Counted from the first letter of the stretch, positions 16,985 to 28,133 are shown. The stretch: 64,000 nucleotides of DNA from Ensifer adhaerens (GCF_028993555.1 NZ_CP118610.1:310001-374000); one strand, 5' to 3'. A program made the numbers and translations. Notes: generated from the sequence alone by a model not told the origin.

Positions 16985-17656
16985 ATGATCGTAGTGGTTG
17001 ATGAAAGAGAGCTGGTGAAGGACGGATACACGTCCCTCTTCGGACGTGAAGGAATTCCCTCGACGGGCTTCGACCCCAGGGAGTTTGGCGAGTGGGTCAA
17101 TGCGGCCGCCGATTCGGATATCGATGCCGTCGAGGCGTTCCTGATCGGTCAGGGCGATGCCACCTTCACGCTGCCTCGTGCCATCCGCGATCGGTCTATG
17201 GCTCCCGTCATCGCCGTCAGCGACACCCCGTCTCTCGAAAACACGCTTGCGCTTTTTGATTGTGGCGTCGATGACGTCGTGCGCAAGCCGGTTCACCCCC
17301 GCGAAATCCTCGCCCGTGTCGCTGCAATCCGCCGCCGCCTGAAGGCGATCGCCAACTTTACCGACATCGGTCCGATCCGAGTCTTTGCCGACGGCCGTGA
17401 TCCGGAGATCAACGGCGACGTCTTTGCCTTGCCGCGTCGCGAACGCCGCATTCTGGAATACTTGGTCGCAAACCGTGGCCGCCGTGTATCCAAGTCGCAG
17501 ATCTTCAACGCGATCTACGGGATCTTCGACGAGGACGTCGAGGAAAACGTCGTCGAAAGCCACATCAGCAAGCTTCGCAAGAAACTGCGCAAGAAGCTGG
17601 GCTTCGACCCGATCGATTCCAAGCGCTTCCTTGGTTACTGCATCGACTGGAACTGA
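16985..17656 (+). CDS. rem: Rem, OmpR-type master regulator of flagellar genes
   Basis: The 223-residue length equals that of S. meliloti Rem. The N-terminal receiver-like domain (residues 1-120) keeps an acidic pair (VVVDERE) and the conserved Lys in [10 protein letters not shown]. At the phospho-acceptor strand it reads [13 protein letters not shown], so no canonical Asp is seen. The C-terminal winged helix (about 125-223) has [20 protein letters not shown] and [13 protein letters not shown]. Rem activates class II/III flagellar genes in exponential growth. The Shine-Dalgarno GGAGG precedes the ATG. Confidence 0.95.
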   Translation: MIVVVDERELVKDGYTSLFGREGIPSTGFDPREFGEWVNAAADSDIDAVEAFLIGQGDATFTLPRAIRDRSMAPVIAVSDTPSLENTLALFDCGVDDVVRKPVHPREILARVAAIRRRLKAIANFTDIGPIRVFADGRDPEINGDVFALPRRERRILEYLVANRGRRVSKSQIFNAIYGIFDEDVEENVVESHISKLRKKLRKKLGFDPIDSKRFLGYCIDWN

Positions 17657-17747
17657 GCGCCACGCGGTTGAGCGGGCACCGAACCAAGACAGGTTCACGC
17701 AAGGCCCGCTTCCTAGTGTCGCCGCAACAAGGAAATGAGGATCCGAT

Positions 17748-18989
17748 ATGAGTCTCTATGGCAGCATGAGAACGGGCGTGTCCGGTATGAACGCCCAGTC
17801 CAACCGTCTCGGCACGGTCGCCGAAAACATCGCGAACGCGAACACGACGGGCTACAAGCGGGCCTCGACCGAGTTCTCGTCGATGATCCTGCCTTCGGGC
17901 GGCGGCAACTACAATTCCGGCGGCGTCGAGACACAGGTGCGCTACAGCATCTCCCAGCAGGGCGGCACCAGCTACACGACCTCGGCCAGTGACCTTGCCA
18001 TCAACGGTGGCGGCTTCTTCATCGTCCAGGGCAATGGCGGCCAGAATTTCCTGACGCGCGCCGGCTCCTTCGTCCCCGACAAGGACGGCAACCTCGTCAA
18101 CACCGCCGGCTTCACGCTGATGGGGTACGAGTACAAGGCCGGCGCTGATCCGACGGTCGTCGTCAACGGCTTTGACGGCCTGACGCAGGTCAAGCTCAAG
18201 GACGAAGGCCTGGTGGCCTCCGGTTCGACCAAGGGTGCGATGGAAGCGAACCTGCCGTCGGGTGCAGCGATCGGCGACGAAAAGCCGACCTCGCTCGTCG
18301 TCTATGACAGCCAGGGCAACACCCGTATCCTCGACTTCGTCTACAAGAAAACCAACGTCAACGAGTGGTCGCTCGAGATCCGCGACCGTGCGACGTACGC
18401 CCCGGCCGTCCCGCCGGCTACGCCAACCGGCGTCATCGGCTCGCAGACCATGACGTTCGACGCAGCCGGCAAGCGCATCGGCGCGGTCCCGGCCACGCTG
18501 ACGACCTCGGCGATTACGAACCTGCCGGGCACGGGCGCCAACCTCGGCGCGCTGACGATCGACACCTCCAAGACCACGCAGCTCGGTGGCGACTTCACCA
18601 GCACCGGCGGTGGCATCGACGGCAGCAAGCCGAGCAAGATGTCCGGCTTCGAGATCGACAAGGAAGGTATCGTCTACGTCAAGTATGGCGACGGCAACCT
18701 CATTCCGAAGTTCCGCATCGCGCTTGCGAACGTGCAGAGCCCGGACAAGCTGCAGCCGGAATCGGGCAACGTCTACTCGCAGGGCACGGATTCCGGCGTC
18801 ATCGTCACCGGCTTCGCCGGCTCCGGCGCATTCGGCAACATCCAGTCCAAGGCGCTCGAAAACTCCAACGTCGACATCGCCAACGAGCTGACCTCTATGA
18901 TCGAGGCCCAGCGCAACTACACGGCAAACTCCAAGGTGTTCCAGACCGCCTCGGATCTGCTTGACGTGCTGGTCAACCTGAAACGGTAA
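17748..18989 (+). CDS. flgE: FlgE, flagellar hook protein
   Basis: FlgE builds the hook. The 413-residue product has the N-terminal axial motif (MSLYGSMRTGVSGMNAQ, NIANANTTGYKR), the central hook domains and the C-terminal helix IANELTSMIEAQRNYTANSK ending LLDVLVNLKR. It is the first gene of the run flgE-flgK-flgL-flaF-flbT-flgD-fliQ. The Shine-Dalgarno GAGG lies before the ATG; the gap after rem is 91 bp. Confidence 0.97.
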   Translation: MSLYGSMRTGVSGMNAQSNRLGTVAENIANANTTGYKRASTEFSSMILPSGGGNYNSGGVETQVRYSISQQGGTSYTTSASDLAINGGGFFIVQGNGGQNFLTRAGSFVPDKDGNLVNTAGFTLMGYEYKAGADPTVVVNGFDGLTQVKLKDEGLVASGSTKGAMEANLPSGAAIGDEKPTSLVVYDSQGNTRILDFVYKKTNVNEWSLEIRDRATYAPAVPPATPTGVIGSQTMTFDAAGKRIGAVPATLTTSAITNLPGTGANLGALTIDTSKTTQLGGDFTSTGGGIDGSKPSKMSGFEIDKEGIVYVKYGDGNLIPKFRIALANVQSPDKLQPESGNVYSQGTDSGVIVTGFAGSGAFGNIQSKALENSNVDIANELTSMIEAQRNYTANSKVFQTASDLLDVLVNLKR

Positions 18990-19012
18990 TTGAAAGAGAT
19001 ACGGTCCGCGTC

Positions 19013-20461
19013 ATGTCGCTGTCCTCCGCAATATCCATCGCACAGCAGGCCTTCAGCAATACGGCGCAGCAGACCGCGACCGTGTCGAAGAACATCGCGA
19101 ATGCGGGCAATGCGGATTATTCGCGTCGTCTCGCTCTCCTCGGCAGCACGCCGAACGGGGCGCAGGTCGTATCCATTTACCGGGCCCAGAACGAGGCGTT
19201 GCTCAAGCAGAGCATCGCCAGCATCGGTGAAGCATCGGGCCAGGCCCGGCTTCGCGATGGGCTGGAACTCTTGAAGTCGGCGCTTGGCGGCAACAACTAC
19301 GAAACGGCGCCGTCGAAGCTGCTGTCCGATTTCCGCAACAGTCTGCAGACGCTGGCCGCGACGCCGGGGAACAAGACGATCGCGGCGACGGCCGTCTCCG
19401 ATGCGCAGGATCTCGCCGACTCGCTCAACAAGACCTCCACCACGGTGCAGGATCTGCGCAAGGATGCCGACAAGGAAATCGCCCTTGAGGTCGACAAGCT
19501 GAACGGCTTGCTGGCGGATTTCGAGAAGGCGAACAACGCCGTCAAGTCGGCGACGGCCCAAGGCAGCGACGCGAGCGACGCGCTCGACCAGCGCGACAAG
19601 ATCCTGAAGCAGGTTTCGGAGATCATCGGCATCTCCACCGTCACACGCGGCAACAACGATACGGTGATCTTCACCACCGACGGCACGGTGCTGTTCGAGA
19701 ACATTCCGCGCCAGGTCACCTTCGCGCCGACCACCACATTCGACGCCACCGTGACCGGTAACAAGATTTTCGTCGATGGCGTGCCGATCGCCGCCGGAAC
19801 CGGCGCGGACACCACCGCCAAGGGCAAGCTCGCAAGCCTGGTGCAGCTGCGCGACGATATCGCGCCAAAGTTCCAGTCGCAGCTGGACGAAATCGCGCGC
19901 GGTCTGGTCGAGCTTTTCAAGGAAGGTAACCCGCCGGCAATCGCCTATCAGCCCGGCCTGTTCACCTGGGGAAGCGCTGGCGTTCCTGCAGCGGGCACGG
20001 TCGTCCCCGGTCTTGCGTCCAAGATCACCGTCAACGCCATGGCAAAGGCGAACCCGCTGCTGCTGCGTGACGGCGGTTTCAACGGCGTGGTCTCGAACCC
20101 GGGCGGTGCCGCAAATCCGAGCCCCGGCTATACCGCGCTGCTCGACGGTTTCATCAACAAGATGGGCGAGAACATGTCGTTCGACCCGGCGACGGGTCTC
20201 GATAGCAACAGCAGCCTTTTGAACTTTGCGACCGGTTCGGTTGGCTGGCTCGAGCAGACGCGCAAGACGGCCTCGACCGCGGACGACAACAAGCAGGCAA
20301 TGCTTGCACGCACCCAGGAAGCCCTCAGCAAGCAGACGGGCGTCAGCATCGACGAGGAACTGTCGCTGCTGCTCGATCTCGAACAGTCATACAAAGCATC
20401 AGCCAAGCTGGTCAGTACCGTGGATGCCATGATGGCAGCCCTTATGGAAGCCGTGAGGTAA
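19013..20461 (+). CDS. flgK: FlgK, hook-filament junction protein 1
   Basis: The 482-residue protein has the FlgK N-terminal helix (SSAISIAQQAFSNTAQQ, SKNIANAGNADYSRR), a DALDQRDKILKQVSEI segment typical of FlgK, and the C-terminal helix SIDEELSLLLDLEQSYKASA. It joins the hook to the filament. It is 23 bp from flgE and 2 bp from flgL. Its export chaperone would be FlgN; a candidate lies at 27199. Confidence 0.96.
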   Translation: MSLSSAISIAQQAFSNTAQQTATVSKNIANAGNADYSRRLALLGSTPNGAQVVSIYRAQNEALLKQSIASIGEASGQARLRDGLELLKSALGGNNYETAPSKLLSDFRNSLQTLAATPGNKTIAATAVSDAQDLADSLNKTSTTVQDLRKDADKEIALEVDKLNGLLADFEKANNAVKSATAQGSDASDALDQRDKILKQVSEIIGISTVTRGNNDTVIFTTDGTVLFENIPRQVTFAPTTTFDATVTGNKIFVDGVPIAAGTGADTTAKGKLASLVQLRDDIAPKFQSQLDEIARGLVELFKEGNPPAIAYQPGLFTWGSAGVPAAGTVVPGLASKITVNAMAKANPLLLRDGGFNGVVSNPGGAANPSPGYTALLDGFINKMGENMSFDPATGLDSNSSLLNFATGSVGWLEQTRKTASTADDNKQAMLARTQEALSKQTGVSIDEELSLLLDLEQSYKASAKLVSTVDAMMAALMEAVR

Positions 20462-20463
20462 TC

Positions 20464-21522
20464 ATGAAGACGTCCTACGTTTCTAATCTGGCGATTCAGA
20501 GCGCTATGCGCCTGACGATCCAGCAGAATCAGTCGGAGCTGCTCAAGCTCACCCAGGAGCAGACCACCGGCCGCCACTATGACGTCGGCCTCGCACTTGG
20601 TGCGACCGCGTCGCGCTCGCTCAACCTTCAGCGCGAGCTGGACCGGCTGAACTCGATGAAGAGCACGAACTCGGTCGTGACCCAGCGTCTCTCGGGTTCG
20701 CAGGGTGCGCTCGAGACGATGGCGAAGGCCGCGGAAAAAGTGCGCGACACGCTCGTCACCTACAAGGGCAACGATGCTGCCAGCCAGTTGAAGATCCAGA
20801 AGACCGAGATCATGGGCGCGCTGCAGACCTTCACTGCTGCCGCCAATACCTCCTTCAACGGCGAGTTCCTGTTTTCGGGCATCAACACCGATGCCAAGCC
20901 GGTTGCCGACTACGCCACGACCCCGCCGTCGGCGGCCAAGACTGCTTTCGACAACGCGCTTTCGACCTTCATGGCCGCACAGGTTCCGCCGCTGACCGGC
21001 ATGGACCAGTTCTCTGTCACGCAGATGCAGGACTTCATCAAGAACACCGTCGAACCGATGTTCACCGGACCGGGCTGGGATGCCAACTGGTCCGATGCTT
21101 CGAACCAGAACATGACGAGCCGGATCAGCGCCAGCGAAGTCATCGAAAGCTCGACCAACGCCAACACCAAGGGTTTCCGGATGTTCGCGATGGCAAGCGT
21201 GATCGCCGCCGAACTGATGGACAAGAACGTTACGCCCGAGGTGCGCTCGGCCATTGGTGTCGCAGCCCTCGATTACGCGGAACAGGGCATTGCCGGCCTC
21301 AACTCGGAACGCAGCCAGCTCGGTATCTCCGAAGCGCGCGTCAAGAAGGCGAATACCTCCATCGATGCGCAGCTCAAGCTCGTCAACACGCATGTCGCCG
21401 ACATCGAGGGCATCGATCCGATCGAGACATCGACCCGGATCAACACGCTAAAGGTGCAGTTGGAAACGTCCTATACACTAACGTCGCGACTACAGCAGAT
21501 GAGCTTGCTCAATTTCCTCTAG
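20464..21522 (+). CDS. flgL: FlgL, hook-filament junction protein 3
   Basis: The 352-residue flagellin-like protein has conserved ends (LAIQSAMRLTIQQNQSELLK with QEQTTGRHYDVG; C-terminal TLKVQLETSYTLTSRLQQMS). The middle contains FNGEFLFSGIN, a common FlgL motif. It follows flgK after 2 bp, as usual for this pair. Confidence 0.94.
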   Translation: MKTSYVSNLAIQSAMRLTIQQNQSELLKLTQEQTTGRHYDVGLALGATASRSLNLQRELDRLNSMKSTNSVVTQRLSGSQGALETMAKAAEKVRDTLVTYKGNDAASQLKIQKTEIMGALQTFTAAANTSFNGEFLFSGINTDAKPVADYATTPPSAAKTAFDNALSTFMAAQVPPLTGMDQFSVTQMQDFIKNTVEPMFTGPGWDANWSDASNQNMTSRISASEVIESSTNANTKGFRMFAMASVIAAELMDKNVTPEVRSAIGVAALDYAEQGIAGLNSERSQLGISEARVKKANTSIDAQLKLVNTHVADIEGIDPIETSTRINTLKVQLETSYTLTSRLQQMSLLNFL

Positions 21523-21556
21523 TATGGGGAACCGGACAAACATGAAGGATGTCTGA

Positions 21557-22751
<1,195 letters not shown>

Positions 22752-22758
22752 AACATCC

Positions 22759-23025
22759 ATGAATGAGGCGGATGCCCTCGATATCGTACAGGCCGCGATC
22801 TGGACCGTGATCGTGGCCTCGGGCCCCGCCGTTCTCGCCGCCATGATCGTCGGCGTCGTCATCGCCTTCATTCAGGCGCTGACCCAGGTCCAGGAAATGA
22901 CCCTTACATTCGTCCCGAAGATTCTTGCGGTCATGATCACCGTTGCGGTGTCCGCACCCTTCATCGGCGCCCAGATCTCCATCTTCACCGACATCATCTT
23001 CTCGCGCATCCAATCCGGTTTCTGA
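22759..23025 (+). CDS. fliQ: FliQ, flagellar export gate protein
   Basis: The 88-residue protein has two transmembrane helices and the FliQ motif VIAFIQALTQVQEMTLTFVPKI. It is part of the FliPQR channel. It starts 7 bp after flgD. The 133-bp gap to flhA (23026-23158) holds no gene I can support. Confidence 0.95.
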   Translation: MNEADALDIVQAAIWTVIVASGPAVLAAMIVGVVIAFIQALTQVQEMTLTFVPKILAVMITVAVSAPFIGAQISIFTDIIFSRIQSGF

Positions 23026-23158
23026 TCCGCGCGCCGTGCGTGGCGATCTGGACGTGCCGCCGTGAAACCCTCGCGCAAGCTTGGGCCGCTATTTCCATCT
23101 CTAAAGTGGGGCAGCGCGTGTGAATGCTGCCTTGTTCTCATGATGAGACGGAAGAGAC

Positions 23159-25246
23159 ATGGCACAACAAGCAGCGCTGATCATCCCGAAAGTCGCACCA
23201 AAGGGCCGGGACGTCGGCTTTGCGCTCGGGATCGTGGCGATCCTGTCGATCCTCTTCCTGCCCATTCCTCCGTTCCTGATCGATATGGGACTGGCGTTTT
23301 CCATCGCCTTTTCGGTGCTGATCCTGATGGTCTCCCTGTGGATCCAGCGCCCGCTCGAGTTCTCCTCGTTCCCGACCATCCTGCTGATCTCGACCATGGT
23401 GCGCCTGGCGCTGAACATCGCCACGACCCGCGTCATCCTTTCGCACGGCCACGAGGGCCACGGTGCTGCCGGCGGCGTCATTTCCGGCTTTGCCAGCCTG
23501 GTCATGTCCGGCGACTTCGTCATCGGTCTGATCGTCTTCCTGATCCTCATCACCGTGAACTTCATCGTCATCACCAAGGGTGCGACGCGTATCGCCGAAG
23601 TCGGCGCGCGCTTCACCCTCGACGCGATCCCCGGCAAGCAGATGTCGATCGACGCCGACCTGTCGGCCGGTCTGATCGACGAGAAGGAAGCGCAGCGCCG
23701 CCGCCGCGAGCTGGAGGAAGAAAGCTCCTTCTACGGCGCCATGGACGGTGCCTCGAAGTTCGTGCGCGGCGATGCAATCGCCGGCCTCATCATCACCGCC
23801 ATCAACATCTTCGGCGGCATCATCATCGGTTATCTCCGCCACGGCATGCCGATCGGAGAAGCGGCCGACGTCTTCGTCAAGCTTTCGGTCGGTGACGGTC
23901 TTGTCTCGCAGATCCCGGCGCTGATCGTTTCGCTGGCCGCAGGCCTGCTCGTCTCGCGCGGCGGTACATCGGGTTCGACCGACCAGGCTGTCGTCGGCCA
24001 GCTCGGCGGCTATCCGAAGGCGCTGATGGTCGCCTCGGCACTGATCATCCTCCTGTCGGTTGTTCCCGGCCTGCCGTTCCTGCCCTTTGCCGTTCTCGGC
24101 GGCGGCATGGCGTTCCTGAGCTGGCTCGTGCCGCGCCAGATCGAGGCGGCCAACGCTGCCCGTCGCGCCGAGGAAGCGGCCAAGGTCCAGCAGACCAAGG
24201 AAGGCGAGGCGGATTCGGTGAAGTCGGTGCTGAAGACCGCCGAGATTGAACTTCTTCTCGGCAAGCAGGTCTCGACGCGCCTGCTTGGCGCACACCAGGA
24301 ACTCGCCTTCCGCGTCGGCAAGATGCGCCGCAAGTTCGCCGGGCAATACGGCCTCGTCATTCCGGAAATCAAGGTATCGGACGACATCAGCATCCCCGAC
24401 AAGGCTTACCATATCCGCATTCACGGCACGACGATCGCATCCAACACGGTGCGCGTCGGCGAAGTGGTGGTGGTGACGGGCGGCGGTCGCCGGCCGAGCG
24501 TGCCGGGTGACGAGATTCGCGAACCCGCCTTCGGCATGCCGGCCGTCTCGATCCTCGAAACCTTTACCGAAGACCTGAAGCGCGAGGGCTTCCACCCGAT
24601 CGACAACGTGTCCGTGGTGCTGACGCACCTCAGCGAAGTCATCCGAAACAACCTCCCGCATCTGCTTTCCTACAAGGACGTGAAGGTGCTGATCGAGCGG
24701 CTCGATCCGGAATACCGGAAGCTCGCCGACGAGATCTGCACTTCGCACATGTCCTATTCCGGGCTTCAGGCCGTGCTGAAGCTGTTGCTCGCCGAGCGCG
24801 TCTCGATCCGCAACCTGCACCTGATCCTGGAAGCGGTTGCCGAACTCGCCCCGCATGTGCGCAAGACCGAACAGATCGTCGAGCATGTGCGCGTGCGCAT
24901 GTCGCAGCAGCTCTGCGGCGACCTTGCCGACAACGGCGTCCTGCGCGTGCTGCGGCTCGGCAACAAGTGGGATATGGTCTTCCATCAGGCGCTGAAGCGC
25001 GATGCCAAGGGCGAAGTCGTCGAGTTCGATATCGACCCGCGGCATCTCGAAGAGTTCAGCGAACAGGCGACCAAAGTTATCCGTGAACATCTCGATCGCG
25101 GCATGCCCTTCGTACTGGTAAGTTCGCCCGAATCCCGTTCTTATGTTCGCATGATCATCGAGCGTCTCTTTGCCACTTTGCCCGTGCTCTCGCATGTCGA
25201 GCTTGCCAAGGGCCTCGAGATCAAGATCATCGGCTCAGTTTCATGA
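23159..25246 (+). CDS. flhA: FlhA, flagellar export gate
   Basis: The 695-residue protein has a transmembrane N-terminal half with about eight spans, including the FHIPEP-family stretch [22 protein letters not shown] and the cytoplasmic loop [19 protein letters not shown] with ERR-like charged residues. A large cytosolic domain (about residues 350-695) binds chaperone-substrate complexes. The length is typical. It overlaps the fliR start by ATGA. Confidence 0.97.
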   Translation: MAQQAALIIPKVAPKGRDVGFALGIVAILSILFLPIPPFLIDMGLAFSIAFSVLILMVSLWIQRPLEFSSFPTILLISTMVRLALNIATTRVILSHGHEGHGAAGGVISGFASLVMSGDFVIGLIVFLILITVNFIVITKGATRIAEVGARFTLDAIPGKQMSIDADLSAGLIDEKEAQRRRRELEEESSFYGAMDGASKFVRGDAIAGLIITAINIFGGIIIGYLRHGMPIGEAADVFVKLSVGDGLVSQIPALIVSLAAGLLVSRGGTSGSTDQAVVGQLGGYPKALMVASALIILLSVVPGLPFLPFAVLGGGMAFLSWLVPRQIEAANAARRAEEAAKVQQTKEGEADSVKSVLKTAEIELLLGKQVSTRLLGAHQELAFRVGKMRRKFAGQYGLVIPEIKVSDDISIPDKAYHIRIHGTTIASNTVRVGEVVVVTGGGRRPSVPGDEIREPAFGMPAVSILETFTEDLKREGFHPIDNVSVVLTHLSEVIRNNLPHLLSYKDVKVLIERLDPEYRKLADEICTSHMSYSGLQAVLKLLLAERVSIRNLHLILEAVAELAPHVRKTEQIVEHVRVRMSQQLCGDLADNGVLRVLRLGNKWDMVFHQALKRDAKGEVVEFDIDPRHLEEFSEQATKVIREHLDRGMPFVLVSSPESRSYVRMIIERLFATLPVLSHVELAKGLEIKIIGSVS

Positions 25247-25995
25247 TCACCGACCCGGAGGGCTCGGTGCTGGCGCTGTTCGCGGCCTTCTGCCGGATCG
25301 GCGGATGCATCATGATCATGCCCGGGTTTTCTTCTGCCCGTATTCCGATGCAGGTCCGGCTCTTCATCGCGGTGGCGGTGTCCATGGCGATCCTGCCGGT
25401 CATGTGGACGGACATCTATCCGCAGGTGACCGGAAAGGGGCATACTTACATCTACCTGATCGCCGCCGAGACGGCCGTCGGCGTGGTCATGGGGCTCGTC
25501 GCCCGCTACTATGTACTCGGCCTGCAGTTCGCCGGCACGGCGATCACCATGTTGATGGGCTTCAGCTCCCCGCCGTCGTCGGATGTGATTGAAGACACGC
25601 CGGAAAACCAGTTGACCAGCCTCATCAGCTTTGCCGGCTTGATGGTTCTTTTCATGCTCGATTTCCACCACGTGATGATCGAGGCGATCGTGCAGTCCTA
25701 TCGCGCCATGCCGATCGGTACCGCCTTCGATCCGCAGGGCGTGCTGATCACGCTCACGGATTCGCTGGCGCAGACCTTCATGATCATGCTGAGGCTCGCG
25801 AGCCCCTTCGTCATCTACGGCCTGCTTTTCAACGTGGCGATCGGCATGGTCAACAAGCTCGCCCCGCAGATCCCGATCTACTTCATCTCGCAGCCCTATC
25901 TGATCATGGGCGGCATGTTCCTGCTCTATCTCGGCATCGCCGCAATGCTGCGCCTGTTCGGCGACGGTTTCGCGCCGGTCATGCAGGGAGGATAG
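25243..25995 (+). CDS. fliR: FliR, flagellar export gate protein
   Basis: The 250-residue integral membrane protein has the FliR pattern ([67 protein letters not shown]). The start overlaps the flhA stop. It completes the FliPQR/FlhA gate set apart from FlhB, which is not in this window. Confidence 0.96.
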   Translation: MITDPEGSVLALFAAFCRIGGCIMIMPGFSSARIPMQVRLFIAVAVSMAILPVMWTDIYPQVTGKGHTYIYLIAAETAVGVVMGLVARYYVLGLQFAGTAITMLMGFSSPPSSDVIEDTPENQLTSLISFAGLMVLFMLDFHHVMIEAIVQSYRAMPIGTAFDPQGVLITLTDSLAQTFMIMLRLASPFVIYGLLFNVAIGMVNKLAPQIPIYFISQPYLIMGGMFLLYLGIAAMLRLFGDGFAPVMQGG

Positions 25996-25999
25996 CCGG

Positions 26000-26413
26000 A
26001 TGAAGACGCGCTCGCAGAAACTCAAGCGCCTGGTGGCCGTCCAGCGTCATCTCGAGCAGATGGCCGAGGCCGACTATGTCGAGATGGTGCGGCAGCGTGA
26101 AGTTCTGGCCGAGACGATCGACGTGGTCGTTGACGCCATGGGATCGGCGCATCCGATGCACCGCATGTTTTCCGGTCACTATTCTTCGCAGGTCGGACGC
26201 CTGGTGCAGAAGGACCAGATGCTGTACGGCATCCAGCAAACGCATGAAGCGCGGATGCTGAGAGAGCGGGCAAAGGCCGACCGGCTCGAGGAAAACATGA
26301 AGGAAGCGCGCCAGTCCGAGGAGCGCGAGGAAGCCGACAACTCCATCTATGACCTGATCGATCAACACGTTACCGGGCAGGCGCCAGCTTCCGGTAAGGT
26401 TGACGGGCGATAG
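26000..26413 (+). CDS. FliJ-like coiled-coil protein (candidate)
   Basis: The 137-residue protein is almost entirely helical and charged (SQKLKRLVAVQRHLEQMAE at the start; ERAKADRLEENMKEARQSEE late). This two-helix coiled-coil profile and length match FliJ, the central stalk of the export ATPase. It lies 4 bp after fliR with a strong GGAGG Shine-Dalgarno. FliJ is too divergent to assign by motif alone, so the call rests on shape, length and context. Confidence 0.55.
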   Translation: MKTRSQKLKRLVAVQRHLEQMAEADYVEMVRQREVLAETIDVVVDAMGSAHPMHRMFSGHYSSQVGRLVQKDQMLYGIQQTHEARMLRERAKADRLEENMKEARQSEEREEADNSIYDLIDQHVTGQAPASGKVDGR

Positions 26414-26516
26414 TACGCCATCCGGGGATGCTCCGACGGTGGAGCGATGCCGGTCCGACTATTGCCTTTGCGCATCGCCCTTGGTCGATGCAGGCTCGAT
26501 TTTGAGAGGATTCGTC

Positions 26517-27068
26517 ATGGCCATCTCTCCGCCCAGCGATCTGGTGATGGATGTCGTGCGCGCGGCCGACCCAACAGAGGTGCAGGAAGCCCAGGCGCGG
26601 CTGAAGGCCAATCGCGCGGCTTTCAAGGCGACGAGCCTTGCGGAAAACGGCAACGGTTTCACCGCGGCAGTCAACATCCTCAATTCTTCCGACGGTTCGA
26701 CCGGGCTCGGCGACATCAACAACCGTGTCGAGCAGAAGAAGATCCCCGAAACCTATCGAAAGTTCGAGGCCATGGTGCTGCAGAACTTCGTGAAGTCGAT
26801 GTTGCCGACCGATAGCGAGAACGTCTTCGGTAAAGGCAACGCAGGCGATATCTGGAAGAGCATGATGGCCGAGCAGATCGGCGACGTCATCTCGAAGAGC
26901 GGCGGCATCGGCATCGCCGAACAACTGGCGAGCGGTAGCGCGACCGATCGGGTCCAGGCCTCGCTCGACGGCAACAGCCGAAACCTCGCCGCAAGCCTCG
27001 TGCAGGAATACGAGCGCAAGACGCTGACCGGCTTTACGACCGAAGACGACAAGAACAAGCAAGCCTAG
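26517..27068 (+). CDS. flgJ: FlgJ-like rod-binding protein (single domain)
   Basis: The 183-residue protein carries the rod-binding domain (about residues 75-150): YRKFEAMVLQNFVKSMLP, GNAGDIWKSMMAEQIGDVISKSGGIGIAEQL. It lacks the C-terminal muramidase domain of enteric FlgJ. A separate lytic transglycosylase is encoded at 16148. I chose the ATG at 26517 (MAISPPSD, preceded by GAGAGG); the longer frame upstream looks non-coding. Confidence 0.85.
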   Translation: MAISPPSDLVMDVVRAADPTEVQEAQARLKANRAAFKATSLAENGNGFTAAVNILNSSDGSTGLGDINNRVEQKKIPETYRKFEAMVLQNFVKSMLPTDSENVFGKGNAGDIWKSMMAEQIGDVISKSGGIGIAEQLASGSATDRVQASLDGNSRNLAASLVQEYERKTLTGFTTEDDKNKQA

Positions 27069-27118
27069 AACGGAATGAGGAAAGGTGTTTGCGGTTTTCC
27101 TCCCGCATTCCGCTCTAA
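27065..27118. repeat. Dispersed imperfect palindrome, GGAAAA family, copy 1
   Basis: The outer arms CGGAATG (27071-27077) and CATTCCG (27106-27112) flank an inner GAGGAAA / GGTTTTCC pair. The same layout recurs at about 39841 and 44968. It resembles a rhizobial intergenic palindrome with the core AGTGTG..GCGGTTTTCC. Confidence 0.65.
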
Positions 27119-27130
27119 TTCATAGGAATC

Positions 27131-27176
27131 GATCACGTTCATGATTTGGGTCGAACCGACCCGGATCATCGTGATC
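27131..27176. repeat. Dispersed imperfect palindrome, GATCACG...GGGTCG family, copy 1
   Basis: The outer arms GATCACG / CGTGATC and inner arms GGGTCG / CGACCC (loop AAC) form a 46-bp near palindrome. I recognise this as a common rhizobial intergenic element. A degraded copy lies at 48087-48120. Confidence 0.65.
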
Positions 27177-27198
27177 CAATAAAATTGGGAGTTGATTC

Positions 27199-27567
27199 AT
27201 GGAAGCTGTGGCATCCAATGACGTCCGGATCCAGAACGTGCTCGGGCGACTGGAAATGATCCTCGACAACGAGAACAGCCGCATCGGTATCGACCCGGAA
27301 TTCGACATCAAGACGTCGAACGCGCACAAGAGCCGTTGCCTCTATGAACTGACGATGTTGCATCGCGACATGCAGCCGGGAGAGACGTCGTCGACCTTCT
27401 CGTCGCATGCTCGCCATCTGCGCGACAAGCTGGCGATCAACTCGCAGAAGGTGGAAGCGCATCTCGAAGCGGTTCGCTCCGTCGTCGATCTTCTGAAGAC
27501 GGCCGCACAGGATGCCGATGCGGACGGCATCTATTCCGAAGCGCAGTTCCGCTATAGCGATTTCTGA
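27199..27567 (+). CDS. FlgN-like export chaperone (candidate)
   Basis: The 122-residue helical protein resembles FlgN in layout. It has an N-terminal helix (NVLGRLEMILDNENSRIG), a central Lys/Leu-rich helix (HKSRCLYELTMLHRDM) and a C-terminal amphipathic helix with Asn-spaced hydrophobics (LRDKLAINSQKVEAHLEAVR) followed by a DGIYSE turn. FlgN carries FlgK and FlgL to the export gate. The Shine-Dalgarno GGGAG precedes the ATG; the stop overlaps the next start (TGATG). Confidence 0.55.
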   Translation: MEAVASNDVRIQNVLGRLEMILDNENSRIGIDPEFDIKTSNAHKSRCLYELTMLHRDMQPGETSSTFSSHARHLRDKLAINSQKVEAHLEAVRSVVDLLKTAAQDADADGIYSEAQFRYSDF

Positions 27568-28133
27568 TGCTGAAGCTCATTCTCACCGGGGTCTGGGTCT
27601 GCGCGGTTACGCTCGGATCGGTCTATTTCTCGATGCAAAGCGCCTCGGCGCCCGTCGTCGCGGACGGCGAGGCTGCCCGGCGAGCGTCGGAGCAGTACGT
27701 TCCCGGTGAGATGATCACCATTCCGGTGATCAGGGAAGGTTCCGTCCAGGGCTATTTCCTCACCAAGCTTTCCTTCTCTGCGACCAAGGAGGGGATCAAC
27801 AATCTTCGTGCTCCGCTCCGGCAAATGGTCACCGACGAGCTTTACGATCTGCTCGTCGGCTCGAAGTTCATCGATGTCGCCGATACCGGCACCTTCGATT
27901 TGCCCACGTTCAAGACAACGGTGAAGGAAGGCCTGAACAAGAAGCTCGGCGGAGAGGTGATTACCGAGGTGCTCGTCGAGCAGCTCGAATACCTCACCAA
28001 GGACGACGTCAAGCGCGTCGCCAACAGCCAGAACGTGCCGCGGCAGAAGCCGGTTCCGATCGTCGACAAGAACGGCAATGTTGCCGGCGACAAGCTGCCG
28101 GAAGGCTCGATCAACGCAAGCAGCGCGCATTGA
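27567..28133 (+). CDS. Membrane-anchored FliL-like protein (candidate)
   Basis: The 188-residue protein has one N-terminal membrane segment (LILTGVWVCAVTLGSVYFSM) and a periplasmic domain. Part of that domain (GYFLTKLSFSA, then FKTTVKEGLNKKLGGEVITE) follows the same pattern as FliL (strand, helix, helix, closing strand). It would be a second FliL-like protein in addition to the one at 2632. It overlaps the upstream FlgN-like gene by one base, so the pair is coupled. An unrelated periplasmic protein remains possible. Confidence 0.5.
   Translation: MLKLILTGVWVCAVTLGSVYFSMQSASAPVVADGEAARRASEQYVPGEMITIPVIREGSVQGYFLTKLSFSATKEGINNLRAPLRQMVTDELYDLLVGSKFIDVADTGTFDLPTFKTTVKEGLNKKLGGEVITEVLVEQLEYLTKDDVKRVANSQNVPRQKPVPIVDKNGNVAGDKLPEGSINASSAH

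Noticed and set aside
23138..25195. 685-codon minus-strand frame opposite flhA
   Set aside because: It is a shadow of flhA, with a His/Asp/Arg-rich composition typical of antisense frames and no own ribosome binding site.
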